Shown here: positions 1 to 7,454 of the stretch, piece by piece
Numbering within the stretch: position 1 is the stretch's first letter
How the letters are laid out: each line of letters starts with the position of its first letter
Source of the DNA: Kiritimatiellia bacterium
GTDB lineage: Bacteria > Verrucomicrobiota > Kiritimatiellia > RFP12 > UBA1067
Direction: 5' to 3'
Assembly: GCA_024405335.1 (NCBI GenBank)
Contig: JAKSOX010000038.1
Coordinates: 1-12,349 of the forward strand
DNA length: 12,349 nucleotides
Program-made: the position numbers and the translations under genes
Notes under the pieces: generated by a model
What the model saw: the letters and a program-made list of their open reading frames with translations, nothing else
Told to the model about the DNA's origin: nothing
Database searches by the model: none

Positions 1-1195
1 ATTTTTCGGAGAAGATCACGCGGCGCAGAAACGATCCTTCCGTGACGATCTTCCCGGCGAGGACGTCGGCCTCGGCGAAGCGGGCGAAAAGCAGTTCGTC
101 GCCGCCCGGCGTGCCGCGGTCGTGGTCGTAGGAAACGTAGATGAAGCCGTCCGCGGCCTGGAATGCGTCGGGGTAGGCGACGTTGAGCCGCGGATCGAGC
201 GTCAGCGGACCTGCCCAGGTGGCGCCGCCGTCGCGCGAAAGGAAGGCCGAAAGTTTCTGGCGCGGCGTCTTGGCGAACACCTCGCCGACCGTCGTGCCGT
301 TCTTCACGAAAAGCAGGTTGCCGCTCGCGAGCCGGATGAAGCCGAAGCGCGCGACGCACTGGCGCAACGCCGCCGGCGCGGACGGCGCGGACCAGGTCGC
401 GCCGCCGTCCGAAGAGAAACTTTCCTTGAGTCCTTCGCCCGTGCGCATCAGCATCCAGAGATCGCCGTTTTCCTTCTGCACGATCTGGTGTTCGGCGTAG
501 TGCGAGAGGTTCGGCGTCGCCTTGCCCCGGCGCGTCCAGGTTTCGCCGTCGGCCGACGCGAACGCCCAGAGTCCGCGCAGCGGATCGAGTTCGGGGAAAT
601 TCTCGCGTCCGTTCGGCTCGAAGTCGAACGGCGCCAGCCACGTGCCGTCCTTCACGACGATCGGCTTGTTGTGCATGGAGCCGTGGAAGACGTATTTCGC
701 CTTCTCCCAAACCGGCTGCGCGGCGTCCGGATTGCGGCAGACGAACTCCCAGCACGATTCGCGCCCGGAAAACTGCCCCACGGACTGCGTGGCGTAGAGG
801 CGCAGCGTGCCGTCCGGCGCCGACCACAGGTTGCCGATCACCGAGCAGCGGCGCACCGTCCGGCCGCGCCACTTGTCGTCCGGAAAATGCGGATCGACCA
901 CGAACTTCGTTCCCTGCCAGGTCGCGCCGCCGTCGTCCGAACGCGTGCCGACGAGAAAGGCCGCGTCGGAATCGCCGCCGGCGATCCACAGCGCGTAGAG
1001 GCGGCCGCCTGGGGTCATCGCCATGCCGCCGTTCATCGCGAAATCAAGTTTGCCGAAACCGTACCGCGCCGCGTCGGGCGCCGCGTCGAGCGCCAACGGC
1101 TCGAGTTCGAGATCCACCACGCGCACGCACCCGGCGGCGACCAGAACCGCCGCCAACGCCGCGCGCCAAACTCCCGACGTCGCTCCCGCTTTCAT
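1..1195 (-). CDS. BNR/Asp-box sialidase-like lipoprotein (3' end cut by window edge)
   Basis: Probable exported glycoside hydrolase of the exo-alpha-sialidase-like BNR family (six-bladed propeller). Translation from ATG at 1195 gives 398 residues without a stop, so the 3' end lies outside the window. Residues 1-23 form a lipoprotein signal with a lipobox-like VAAGC (Cys23), so it is probably anchored in a membrane. Four Asp-boxes are visible: SDDGGATW (86-93), SADGETW (214-220), SSDGGATW (261-268) and SRDGGATW (320-327). MLMRT (248-252) could supply one arginine of the sialidase triad, and YPDAF...DGFIYVSYDHDRG (341-361) resembles the C-terminal part of BNR_2 proteins, which suggests only a few residues are missing. 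The RBS AAGGAG (1205-1210) sits 9 nt before ATG, and the gene starts 27 nt after the ABC fusion. Many relatives are called sialidases without biochemical proof, so the true substrate is uncertain. Confidence 0.82.
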   Translation of the reverse strand, partial: MKAGATSGVWRAALAAVLVAAGCVRVVDLELEPLALDAAPDAARYGFGKLDFAMNGGMAMTPGGRLYALWIAGGDSDAAFLVGTRSDDGGATWQGTKFVVDPHFPDDKWRGRTVRRCSVIGNLWSAPDGTLRLYATQSVGQFSGRESCWEFVCRNPDAAQPVWEKAKYVFHGSMHNKPIVVKDGTWLAPFDFEPNGRENFPELDPLRGLWAFASADGETWTRRGKATPNLSHYAEHQIVQKENGDLWMLMRTGEGLKESFSSDGGATWSAPSAPAALRQCVARFGFIRLASGNLLFVKNGTTVGEVFAKTPRQKLSAFLSRDGGATWAGPLTLDPRLNVAYPDAFQAADGFIYVSYDHDRGTPGGDELLFARFAEADVLAGKIVTEGSFLRRVIFSEK

Positions 1196-1222
1196 CGCTT
1201 CGCACTCCTTTTCCCCAGAACA

Positions 1223-3568
1223 TCAGCTTCCCGCGCGGCGGAATTCCACGCGGCGCAGGAAACGGATCTGCAAATAGGCGAAGCCCACGAGCGCCGTGCC
1301 CAGGAACCACGCCATCGTGGTGGCGGTCGAAAACCGCAGGTTGTTGTAGGCCTCTTTCCAGATGGCGAGCGACAGCACGTTCGTCGCGTCGCCGGGTCCG
1401 CCGAAGGTGAGCAGGAAGATGCTGCCCATGCCCTGGAACGCCGCGATGAACGCGCCCACGAAATTGATCACCATCAGCGGCGCGAGCTGCGGAAACGTCA
1501 CGTGCCGGAACCGCGCGAACACGCCCGCGCCGTCGATCGCCGCCGCCTCGTAGTAGTCCGGCGGCAGACTGCCCAGCGCCGCCACGTAGATGAGCGACCC
1601 CATGCCCATGCCCGCCCACACGCCCGGCAGGATGCAGCACGTCATCGCCCACGCCGGATCCTGCAGCCAGGCGTGGCGCCCCACGCCGAACGCCGCCAGC
1701 AGCTGGTTGAGCATGCCGCTTTCGGTGGGGTCGAACATCAGTTTCCACAGCAGCGTCACCACGAGCGCGCTCGTCAGATGCGGCAGGAAGTAGACGGTGC
1801 GGAAAAAGATCTTTCCGCGCGGAATCTCCGTGAGCAGCACGGCCAGCAGCACGGGCGCCGTGAAACCGAGCCCCAACGCGATCGCCACGTATTCGAGCGT
1901 CCGGCCCCACGCCTTCCAGAAGCCGGGATCCGTCGCCACGCGGATGAAATTGTCCAGTCCCGCCCAACCGGCCGAGCCGACGATCTTGTATTCCTGGAAA
2001 GCCATCACCGCGCCCTTCAGGAGCGGATAGTAGCTCCACGTCGCGATCAGCAGCACGGCCGGCGCGAGGAAAAACCACGGCTTCCAATCCGCCTTGGGGA
2101 CGGCGTCCCCGCGCGGCCGCGCCGAATCGCCGCCGCGGCCGCCGCGCAGGAGCAGCCACGCCGCCGCCAGCGCCGCGATCAGCACGACGCCGAACGTCAC
2201 GCGCGCCAGCGGCCGTTTCGCGGCGATCGCGGAACGGTCGGCGTCGAACATGAGCCCGCGGTTCGCGTCCTCGGTGATCGACTTGAGCGCCGCCGCGAAA
2301 TCGAAGTCCTTGCCGGCGTCGCTCAGGAGGATGCCCAGGAAGCGGCGCGAGACGAGATCGCTCGCCGCCTGCCAGAAGCCCATGTGCGGCTCGGTGACGG
2401 CGCGGATTCTGCCCGCTTCCAAATCGGCGTACATGTTGCGCACGCCGGGCGGCACTTCGGCGAGGTGCTCTTCGAGCCCGAGCCGCTTCAGGTCTGACGG
2501 CGAACACCAGCGCGCGCGCCCTTCGCGCGCGTTTTTGCGCACCTGCTCGTCGTACACGTCGCGCGACGCCAACGCCTCCAGGCACGCCCACACGCGGTCG
2601 CGCTCTTCCTTGGGACGCCGCCCCACGCCTTCCGTCATCGCGTAGAAATGCTTGTGCGCCTGCAGCACTGGCCGGCACGTTTCGTCCGCCGCCGGAAACG
2701 GCATGAGCCCCACGAGGTCGGCCGGAAAGTTGAGGTTCTCCGTGAGGTACGCCACCAGGTCCTCGCCGCCGAACACGCTCACGATCTCGCCTTCCACGAA
2801 CATTTCCGCGACTTCGCTGGAAACGCTCAGCACGGGCAGCCCGCGCACGAGATCCTCCTTCACGAGCTCCTGCAGAAACGCCGCCGCGCGCAGACACGCG
2901 GGCGCGTCGAAACACGCCCGCCACGAACCGTCCGCGCGGCGCTCCACCACGTCGCCGCCCGCCGCGCCCACCCAGGGCAGGAAACCCCAGGGCCGGTTCT
3001 CGATCGCGAACGGACGCCTCCCCGGACCCGCGAGTTTGCGGCACCAGTCGCGGAACGCCGCCCACGTGGCCGGCGGCGTTTCGGGGTCGAGTCCGGCCGC
3101 GCGCACGAGGTCCTTGCGGTACACGATGCCGTAGTAGGCCATGCCGGGCGTGGGCACGGCGTAGACGAGCCCGTCCTTCGTGGCGACTTCGCGCCAAAGC
3201 GCGGGCGAATGCTTCCACCCGGACCAGTTCTCGTCGATCCATTCGTTGAGCGGATGGCAGAAACCCTCGTCCACGTCGTGCCGCAGCACGTGGAACCACG
3301 CCTTGTACACGTCCGGCGCGGCGCCGCCCGCGAGCGCGAGCATGAACTGCGCGCGTCCGCCGGCGCCCGGCAGCGTGAGTCCGCCCCACTGTTTCGGAGT
3401 CACCTCGGGATGCGCCTTGTGGAACGCGTTCAACGCCTGCGTGGCGGGGTCCTCCGGATGGTCCGGCAAATAGCACATCAGAAACGTCACGTCCGTCGCC
3501 CGCGCCGCGAAGGCCGCGGCGACGGCCGCCGCCGCCAGCACGGCGAATCTGCGGAACGGGCGCGGCAC
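1223..3568 (-). CDS. Fused sugar ABC transporter protein: solute-binding domain + TM linker + MalF-type permease
   Basis: A 781-residue protein joining two normally separate subunits of a carbohydrate (CUT1-type) ABC importer. Residues 1-24 form a signal peptide or N-terminal anchor. About 26-450 resemble a family 1 extracellular solute-binding protein (LALAGGAAPDVYKAW at 77-91, VPTPGMAYYGIVYRKDL at 138-154). A hydrophobic helix (about 457-474) leads to a short linker and then a MalF/UgpA-like permease (about 496-775) with six predicted helices. Its EAA loop, starting EAAAIDGAG at 674, contacts the ATPase in this family. The helix count places the binding domain outside and the EAA loop in the cytoplasm, so the topology is consistent. 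The GTG start at 3568 has GGAGGA (3577-3582) 8 nt upstream, inside the end of lpxK, 3 nt after its stop. No MalG-type permease or MalK ATPase lies in the window. Substrate unknown. Confidence 0.9.
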   Translation of the reverse strand: MPRPFRRFAVLAAAAVAAAFAARATDVTFLMCYLPDHPEDPATQALNAFHKAHPEVTPKQWGGLTLPGAGGRAQFMLALAGGAAPDVYKAWFHVLRHDVDEGFCHPLNEWIDENWSGWKHSPALWREVATKDGLVYAVPTPGMAYYGIVYRKDLVRAAGLDPETPPATWAAFRDWCRKLAGPGRRPFAIENRPWGFLPWVGAAGGDVVERRADGSWRACFDAPACLRAAAFLQELVKEDLVRGLPVLSVSSEVAEMFVEGEIVSVFGGEDLVAYLTENLNFPADLVGLMPFPAADETCRPVLQAHKHFYAMTEGVGRRPKEERDRVWACLEALASRDVYDEQVRKNAREGRARWCSPSDLKRLGLEEHLAEVPPGVRNMYADLEAGRIRAVTEPHMGFWQAASDLVSRRFLGILLSDAGKDFDFAAALKSITEDANRGLMFDADRSAIAAKRPLARVTFGVVLIAALAAAWLLLRGGRGGDSARPRGDAVPKADWKPWFFLAPAVLLIATWSYYPLLKGAVMAFQEYKIVGSAGWAGLDNFIRVATDPGFWKAWGRTLEYVAIALGLGFTAPVLLAVLLTEIPRGKIFFRTVYFLPHLTSALVVTLLWKLMFDPTESGMLNQLLAAFGVGRHAWLQDPAWAMTCCILPGVWAGMGMGSLIYVAALGSLPPDYYEAAAIDGAGVFARFRHVTFPQLAPLMVINFVGAFIAAFQGMGSIFLLTFGGPGDATNVLSLAIWKEAYNNLRFSTATTMAWFLGTALVGFAYLQIRFLRRVEFRRAGS

Positions 3569-3571
3569 GGC

Positions 3572-4768
3572 TCAAATCCTCCGGGCCGAACGCGACGGCG
3601 CCTGCACGTTGCAGATGCGGTCGACGGCGGCGGCGAAGTTTTCCTCGCCCTTCAGGATCTCGATGTCCACGCGCAGGTAGTAGCTGGGCACGGGCGTCGT
3701 TTCGAGACGCGGGAAGCGCACCGCGTCCTTCTCGGTGGTGATCAGCGCTTCGGCCCCGAGGTCGGCCGCGCGGTTGAGCGCGTAGATGATTTCGGAGGCG
3801 TCGTAGCGGTGGTGGTCGGCGTAGCGTTCGCACCAGATCACCTTGGCGCCGAGCTTGCGCAGCGAATCCTCGAACCCCTGCGGCACGGCGATGCCGGAAA
3901 GCGTGGCGAGCGTCTTGCCCTTGAGCCAGTCGAGCGGCAGCTCCTCGCGGCTCCACACGTCCTTGAGCATCCGGGGCGCGTGGCGGCATTCGATGATTTC
4001 CGCCTTGTCGTTGTACGCGCGGACGCGACGGATCACGTCCTCGGTTTGGCCGTCGGACTTGGTGAGGAATATCACGTCCGCGCGCGACACGTGCTTCGCG
4101 GGCTCGCGCAGCACGCCGCGCGGCAGCATGTGGCCGTTGCCGAAGGGGTTCGTCTTGTCCACCAGCACCACCTCCAGCGAATGCTTCAGCTTCTGGTACT
4201 GGAAACCGTCGTCCAGAAGCAGCGTGTCGCAGCCGAAACGCCGGATGGCGTAGCGGCCGGACTTCACGCGGTTGCGGTCCACCAGCACGCACACGCCCGG
4301 CAGGTTGGACGCGAGCATGTAGGGTTCGTCGCCGCCCGTCGCGGAATCGAGCAGCACGCGTTTGCCGTCGGACACGACGAGCGGCGGCTCGATCACCTGC
4401 GAGAACATGCGCTTCCACCACGGCGCCTCCTTGCGCCGGTAGCCGCGCGAAAGGATCGCCACCTTGCGTCCCTGCGCCGCGAGCTCGCGCGCGAAGCGTT
4501 CCGTCACGGGCGTCTTGCCCGTGCCGCCCGCGGTGACGTTGCCGATGGAAATCACCTGGCAGCCCAGCGGGAAACGGCGCAGCAGCCCGAGATCGTAGAA
4601 CCAGTAGCGCACGGCGACCACCGCGCGGAAAACGCACGAAACGCCAGTCAGGAAGGCGAGCAGCGCGCGCACGGGGCCGGGCTGGTCCAGGTCCGCCCCC
4701 GGCTGCTGGATGATCTTCACGAGCGAATGCTCCAGCCGCTCGATCCAACTGACCTTGGCCTTCCTCAA
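3572..4768 (-). CDS. lpxK: Tetraacyldisaccharide 4'-kinase (lipid A 4'-kinase)
   Basis: LpxK phosphorylates the 4' position of the tetraacyl disaccharide 1-phosphate precursor, giving lipid IVA, at the cytoplasmic face of the inner membrane. Numbered from the proposed start, visible motifs are an N-terminal hydrophobic segment (about 33-62), the Walker A GNVTAGGTGKTP (76-87), LSRGY (106-110), GDEPYML (146-152), DDGFQ (186-190), GNG...PRGVLREP (211-223), LSGIAVPQ, DHHRY and TTEKDAVR. The frame stays open far upstream (to 5419), but that part overlaps prmC and is Arg-rich noise. The chosen start is TTG at 4768, overlapping the prmC stop as TTGA, with GGAGG 4 nt upstream; this gives 398 residues. 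A GTG at 4720 (382 residues) is the alternative. The function is secure; the start is not. Its presence shows a lipid A-making Gram-negative envelope. Confidence 0.93.
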   Translation of the reverse strand: MRKAKVSWIERLEHSLVKIIQQPGADLDQPGPVRALLAFLTGVSCVFRAVVAVRYWFYDLGLLRRFPLGCQVISIGNVTAGGTGKTPVTERFARELAAQGRKVAILSRGYRRKEAPWWKRMFSQVIEPPLVVSDGKRVLLDSATGGDEPYMLASNLPGVCVLVDRNRVKSGRYAIRRFGCDTLLLDDGFQYQKLKHSLEVVLVDKTNPFGNGHMLPRGVLREPAKHVSRADVIFLTKSDGQTEDVIRRVRAYNDKAEIIECRHAPRMLKDVWSREELPLDWLKGKTLATLSGIAVPQGFEDSLRKLGAKVIWCERYADHHRYDASEIIYALNRAADLGAEALITTEKDAVRFPRLETTPVPSYYLRVDIEILKGEENFAAAVDRICNVQAPSRSARRI

Positions 4769-5649
4769 AACGCCTCCCCCACCACGCCTTGCGCGTAGCG
4801 GTCGCGGCCGGCGAAGTCGCGCTCGATTTTGACGCCGTCGAATCCCGCCTCGAACATGAGCCCCCGCACGGCCTCGCCCTGCGTTTCGCCGATTTCGTAG
4901 AAAAGCCCGCCGCCGGGTTTCAGCAGATGGACGGCGTCGAACGTGAAGCGCGCGTAGAAATCGAGGCCCTCCGCGCCGCCGTCCAGCGCGTTCATGGGTT
5001 CGTGCTCGCGGATGCGCGGGTCGAGCGCCGCGCATTCGGCCGTCGTCACGTACGGCGGATTGGACACGATCGCGTCGAAGATCTCCGGCTCGTCGAAATC
5101 GTCCAGACCGTCCGCCACCACGAATTCGACGCGGTCCGAAAGACCGCACTTCGCGGCGTTTTCGCGCGCCAGCTCCACCGCCGCCGGCGACACGTCGATG
5201 CCGATGAACTTGGCGGGACCCTTGAATTCCCGCGCCAAAGAAAGGACTATGCACCCCGTGCCGGTGCCCACGTCCACCACCGCGGGCGCGGCGTCCGCGG
5301 AGGCGGCGGGAAACCGCGCCTTCAGGAACGCGAGCACGCGCGTGACGAGTTCTTCCGTTTCGGGACGCGGAATCAGGGCGCGCTTGTCGCACTTGAGCGT
5401 GAGCGCGCGGAAATCCCATTCGCCGAGCACGTACTGCACGGGTTCGCCCCGCACGAGCCGCGTCACGCCGCGGCGCATCGCCTCCAGCAACCGCTCCTCG
5501 GCGGGTTTTTCCAGGTGCGACGCGAGAAAACCGCGGCCCGTTTTCAGCAGACGGGCCGCGAGCAGTTCGGCGGCCACGCGCGAATCGGGCACCCCGTTTT
5601 TGGCGAGATGCCCGTCCGCAAGCGCCAGGACCTCGCGCCAGGTCTTCAC
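4765..5649 (-). CDS. prmC: Peptide chain release factor N5-glutamine methyltransferase
   Basis: PrmC (HemK) methylates the glutamine of the GGQ motif in release factors RF1 and RF2, using S-adenosylmethionine, in the cytosol. The 294-residue product has the usual family length. It shows the N-terminal helical release-factor-binding region (about 1-75, ending GEPVQYVLGEWDF at 68-80), IPRPETEEL (93-101), the SAM-binding loop VVDVGTGTGCI (124-134) and the catalytic NPPY (197-200). The start is GTG at 5649, 5 nt after the stop of the upstream DUF3127 gene, with only a weak GAGG close by, so translation is probably coupled. Its last four bases overlap the proposed lpxK start. prfA, its common neighbour in other bacteria, is not present here. 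Confidence 0.95.
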   Translation of the reverse strand: MKTWREVLALADGHLAKNGVPDSRVAAELLAARLLKTGRGFLASHLEKPAEERLLEAMRRGVTRLVRGEPVQYVLGEWDFRALTLKCDKRALIPRPETEELVTRVLAFLKARFPAASADAAPAVVDVGTGTGCIVLSLAREFKGPAKFIGIDVSPAAVELARENAAKCGLSDRVEFVVADGLDDFDEPEIFDAIVSNPPYVTTAECAALDPRIREHEPMNALDGGAEGLDFYARFTFDAVHLLKPGGGLFYEIGETQGEAVRGLMFEAGFDGVKIERDFAGRDRYAQGVVGEAF

Positions 5650-5654
5650 GCGCC

Positions 5655-6044
5655 TCAGAACGGGAGGTCGTCGAGATCGGACGCGACCGGATCGGCGGCG
5701 GCCGGCGGCTCGGGCGCCTGGGGCACGGGCTCCGTGGAGGTGCCGTCGGCGTTCAGGATTTCGATTTTCCAGCCCGTGAGGTCGGTGAAGTAGCGAACGC
5801 CCTTCGGTCCGTCCCAGCGGCGGCCGTCGATCGTGAAGTCGATCTTCACGCGGTCGCCCTTCTTAACGCCGTCGAGCAGCGAGCAGCGGTCCTTCTTGAA
5901 CGTGAACAGCACCGGATTGGGGTACTTGTTCATGGAATCGACGTCGTTCCCCACCACGCATTCGCGCTTGGTGAAGCCGCTGCTGCCGAAGGACTGCGTC
6001 TGGCCGATTTCTTCGACCACGCCTTTGTATTCGTACGTGTTCAT
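5655..6044 (-). CDS. DUF3127-like OB-fold protein with SSB-type acidic C-terminal tail
   Basis: A 129-residue protein of unproven function. Residues 1 to about 103 are rich in beta-strand patterns and match my memory of DUF3127 proteins from PVC and Bacteroidetes bacteria: an N-terminal strand pair with GFTKRECVV, then KDRCSLLDGVKKGDRVKIDF, GRRW, and YFTDLTGWKIE near the end. A Pro/Ala-rich linker follows, and the protein ends in DLDDLPF, close to the DDDIPF tip with which single-stranded DNA-binding proteins recruit partner enzymes. This suggests a nucleic-acid-binding or SSB-like role, by inference only. The ATG at 6044 has GAGGA (6052-6056) 7 nt upstream. The open frame continuing upstream to 7259 is a shadow of purH. 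The gene lies 32 nt after purH and 5 nt before prmC, so it is probably cotranscribed. Confidence 0.85.
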   Translation of the reverse strand: MNTYEYKGVVEEIGQTQSFGSSGFTKRECVVGNDVDSMNKYPNPVLFTFKKDRCSLLDGVKKGDRVKIDFTIDGRRWDGPKGVRYFTDLTGWKIEILNADGTSTEPVPQAPEPPAAADPVASDLDDLPF

Positions 6045-6076
6045 CTTCTTTTCCTCTTTCTTTGTTTGCCTTGAAA

Positions 6077-7375
6077 TCAGTGGCGGAACGAACGCTGGCC
6101 GGTGAACACCATCGCCGCGCCCGCGTCGTTCGCGCAGTCGATCACGTCCCAGTCGCGCAACGCGCCGCCGGGCTGCACCACGGACGTGATGCCTTCGCGC
6201 AGCCCCACCTCGAGGCCGTCGCGGAACGGGAAGAACGCGTCGGACACCATCGCGCAGCCGGGGAGCCCGCCCTTTTCGGCCTTGGTCTGCTCCAGGATTT
6301 CCGCCTGCTTCTTCGCGCCTTCCGCTTCGCCGAAAACGAGGCGGAGGTCGTTGAAGGGCTTCCGGTGCTTCTCCCACGCGATCCAGTCGGCGTGCTTCGT
6401 GTACGCCTTGTCGCGCGCGATTTCCGCGACGCCCACGCGGTCCTGTTCGCCCGTGCCGATGCCCACGGTGGCGCCGTCCTTCACGTACAGCACGGAATTG
6501 GAGGTGACGCCCGCTTCCACGAGCCAGCCGAACACGAGGTCTTCGTATTCCTTCGCCGTGGGCAGGCGCTTGATCTTGTGCTCTTCCCACGTCACCGCGC
6601 CAGTCGCCTTGTCCGTGATCTTGCGGTTGCAGCAGGCGGGCATGAAGTCCTCCGGCTTGCGGGCCTTCGCCACGAAGCTCATCTGCGCGACGATGCCGCC
6701 GTCGATGAGCGACTTGTAGTCCACCACCGTCCGCGCCACGAAGTCGGCGAGCCGGTCCATGTTCCGGATGCGGAACACGCGCAGGTTCTTCTTGGTCGCG
6801 AAAAGATCCATCACGCCGGCTTCGAAATCGGGCGCCACCACGACTTCCGCGTAGTTCTCCGCGATCAGCTTCGCCGTTTCGAGGTCGCACGCGCGGTTCA
6901 GCGCGATCGCGCCGCCGAACGCCGCCAGGCGGTCCGCCTTGTTGGCGCGGAAATACGCCTCGGCGAGCGTGGAGCCGAGCGCCACGCCGCACGGGTTGTT
7001 GTGCTTCACGATCACGGCGCACGGCTTGTGCGTGAGGTAGCGCAGGATGTTCAGCGCGTTGTCCGTGTCGGTGACGTTCGTCTTGCCGGGGTGCTTGCCG
7101 CTCTGGAGCAGTTCGGGAACGGACGCCAGATACCGCCCCGGCTGAAGAGTTTCGACGTCGCCCAGCACCAGGTTTCCGTTCACGAGCTTGTAGAGCGCGG
7201 CCTCCTGGCCGGGGTTCTCGCCGTAGCGCAACCCCTTGTCCTCGCCGCCGACGTTCCACGTCACCTTTTCGTACGCCATCGTGGTGCGCTTGTCGCCGTC
7301 GATGAACGAAATTTCCATGCGCGGCGCGAAATGGTCGGCTTCAATCGTCTTGTACGCTTCTTTGAGGTCTTTCAT
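6077..7375 (-). CDS. purH: Stand-alone AICAR transformylase (PurH C-terminal half only)
   Basis: Phosphoribosylaminoimidazolecarboxamide formyltransferase transfers a formyl group from 10-formyl-THF to AICAR, the penultimate step of IMP synthesis. Typical PurH is about 520 residues with an N-terminal IMP cyclohydrolase (MGS-like) domain; this 432-residue protein lacks it and reaches the transformylase motif RYGENPGQ by residue 50. Other motifs are VKHNNPCG (123-130, containing the Lys-His pair used in catalysis), SNSVLYVKDG (292-301), SDAFFPFRDG (378-387), QPGGALRD (401-408) and the terminal FTGQRSFRH (424-432). The ATG at 7375 has AAGGAGA 9 nt upstream and a promoter just beyond it. No cyclohydrolase remnant fits in the 79 nt upstream, so this is a genuine short form and not a truncation. 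Some authors call such proteins PurV. Confidence 0.93.
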   Translation of the reverse strand: MKDLKEAYKTIEADHFAPRMEISFIDGDKRTTMAYEKVTWNVGGEDKGLRYGENPGQEAALYKLVNGNLVLGDVETLQPGRYLASVPELLQSGKHPGKTNVTDTDNALNILRYLTHKPCAVIVKHNNPCGVALGSTLAEAYFRANKADRLAAFGGAIALNRACDLETAKLIAENYAEVVVAPDFEAGVMDLFATKKNLRVFRIRNMDRLADFVARTVVDYKSLIDGGIVAQMSFVAKARKPEDFMPACCNRKITDKATGAVTWEEHKIKRLPTAKEYEDLVFGWLVEAGVTSNSVLYVKDGATVGIGTGEQDRVGVAEIARDKAYTKHADWIAWEKHRKPFNDLRLVFGEAEGAKKQAEILEQTKAEKGGLPGCAMVSDAFFPFRDGLEVGLREGITSVVQPGGALRDWDVIDCANDAGAAMVFTGQRSFRH

Positions 7376-7384
7376 GTGCTAAAA

Positions 7385-7391
7385 TCTCCTT
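7385..7391 (-). promoter_or_regulatory. Ribosome binding site of the AICAR transformylase gene
   Basis: AAGGAGA on the minus strand, 9 nt before the ATG at 7375. It supports that start and shows the protein begins without a cyclohydrolase domain. Confidence 0.8.
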
Positions 7392-7408
7392 GCTGAAAAA
7401 ACGCGCCC

Positions 7409-7437
7409 ATTTTACCAAATGCCGCCGCAACCCACAA
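7409..7437 (-). promoter_or_regulatory. Sigma70-type promoter before the purH-to-sialidase run
   Basis: On the minus strand, TTGTGG (7432-7437) is followed after 17 nt by TAAAAT (7409-7414), which is preceded by TGG, an extended -10. Transcription would begin near 7402, giving a leader of roughly 27 nt that contains the AAGGAGA ribosome site. It lies in the 79-nt gap after the CesT-like gene and is probably the main promoter for the six genes to the left, since no other gap there can hold one. Confidence 0.7.
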
Positions 7438-7454
7438 GAGCCGCCCCCGCGGAC

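Noticed and set aside
1044..4748. 1234-codon minus-strand frame overlapping lpxK, the ABC fusion and the sialidase-like gene
   Set aside because: It is an out-of-frame shadow running across three genes, with Arg/Gly/Ala-rich composition and no motif.
122..4798. Two long plus-strand open frames (122-2497 and 2648-4798)
   Set aside because: Arg/His-rich translations without domains, opposite the sialidase-like, ABC fusion and lpxK genes whose motifs are clear.
4769..5419. N-terminal extension of LpxK into prmC
   Set aside because: The extra 217 residues are an out-of-frame copy of prmC, and the LpxK family begins about 50-75 residues before Walker A.
6045..7259. N-terminal extension of the DUF3127 protein
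   Set aside because: The extension is a shadow of the AICAR transformylase gene; ATG 6044 has a good ribosome site and matches the family length.
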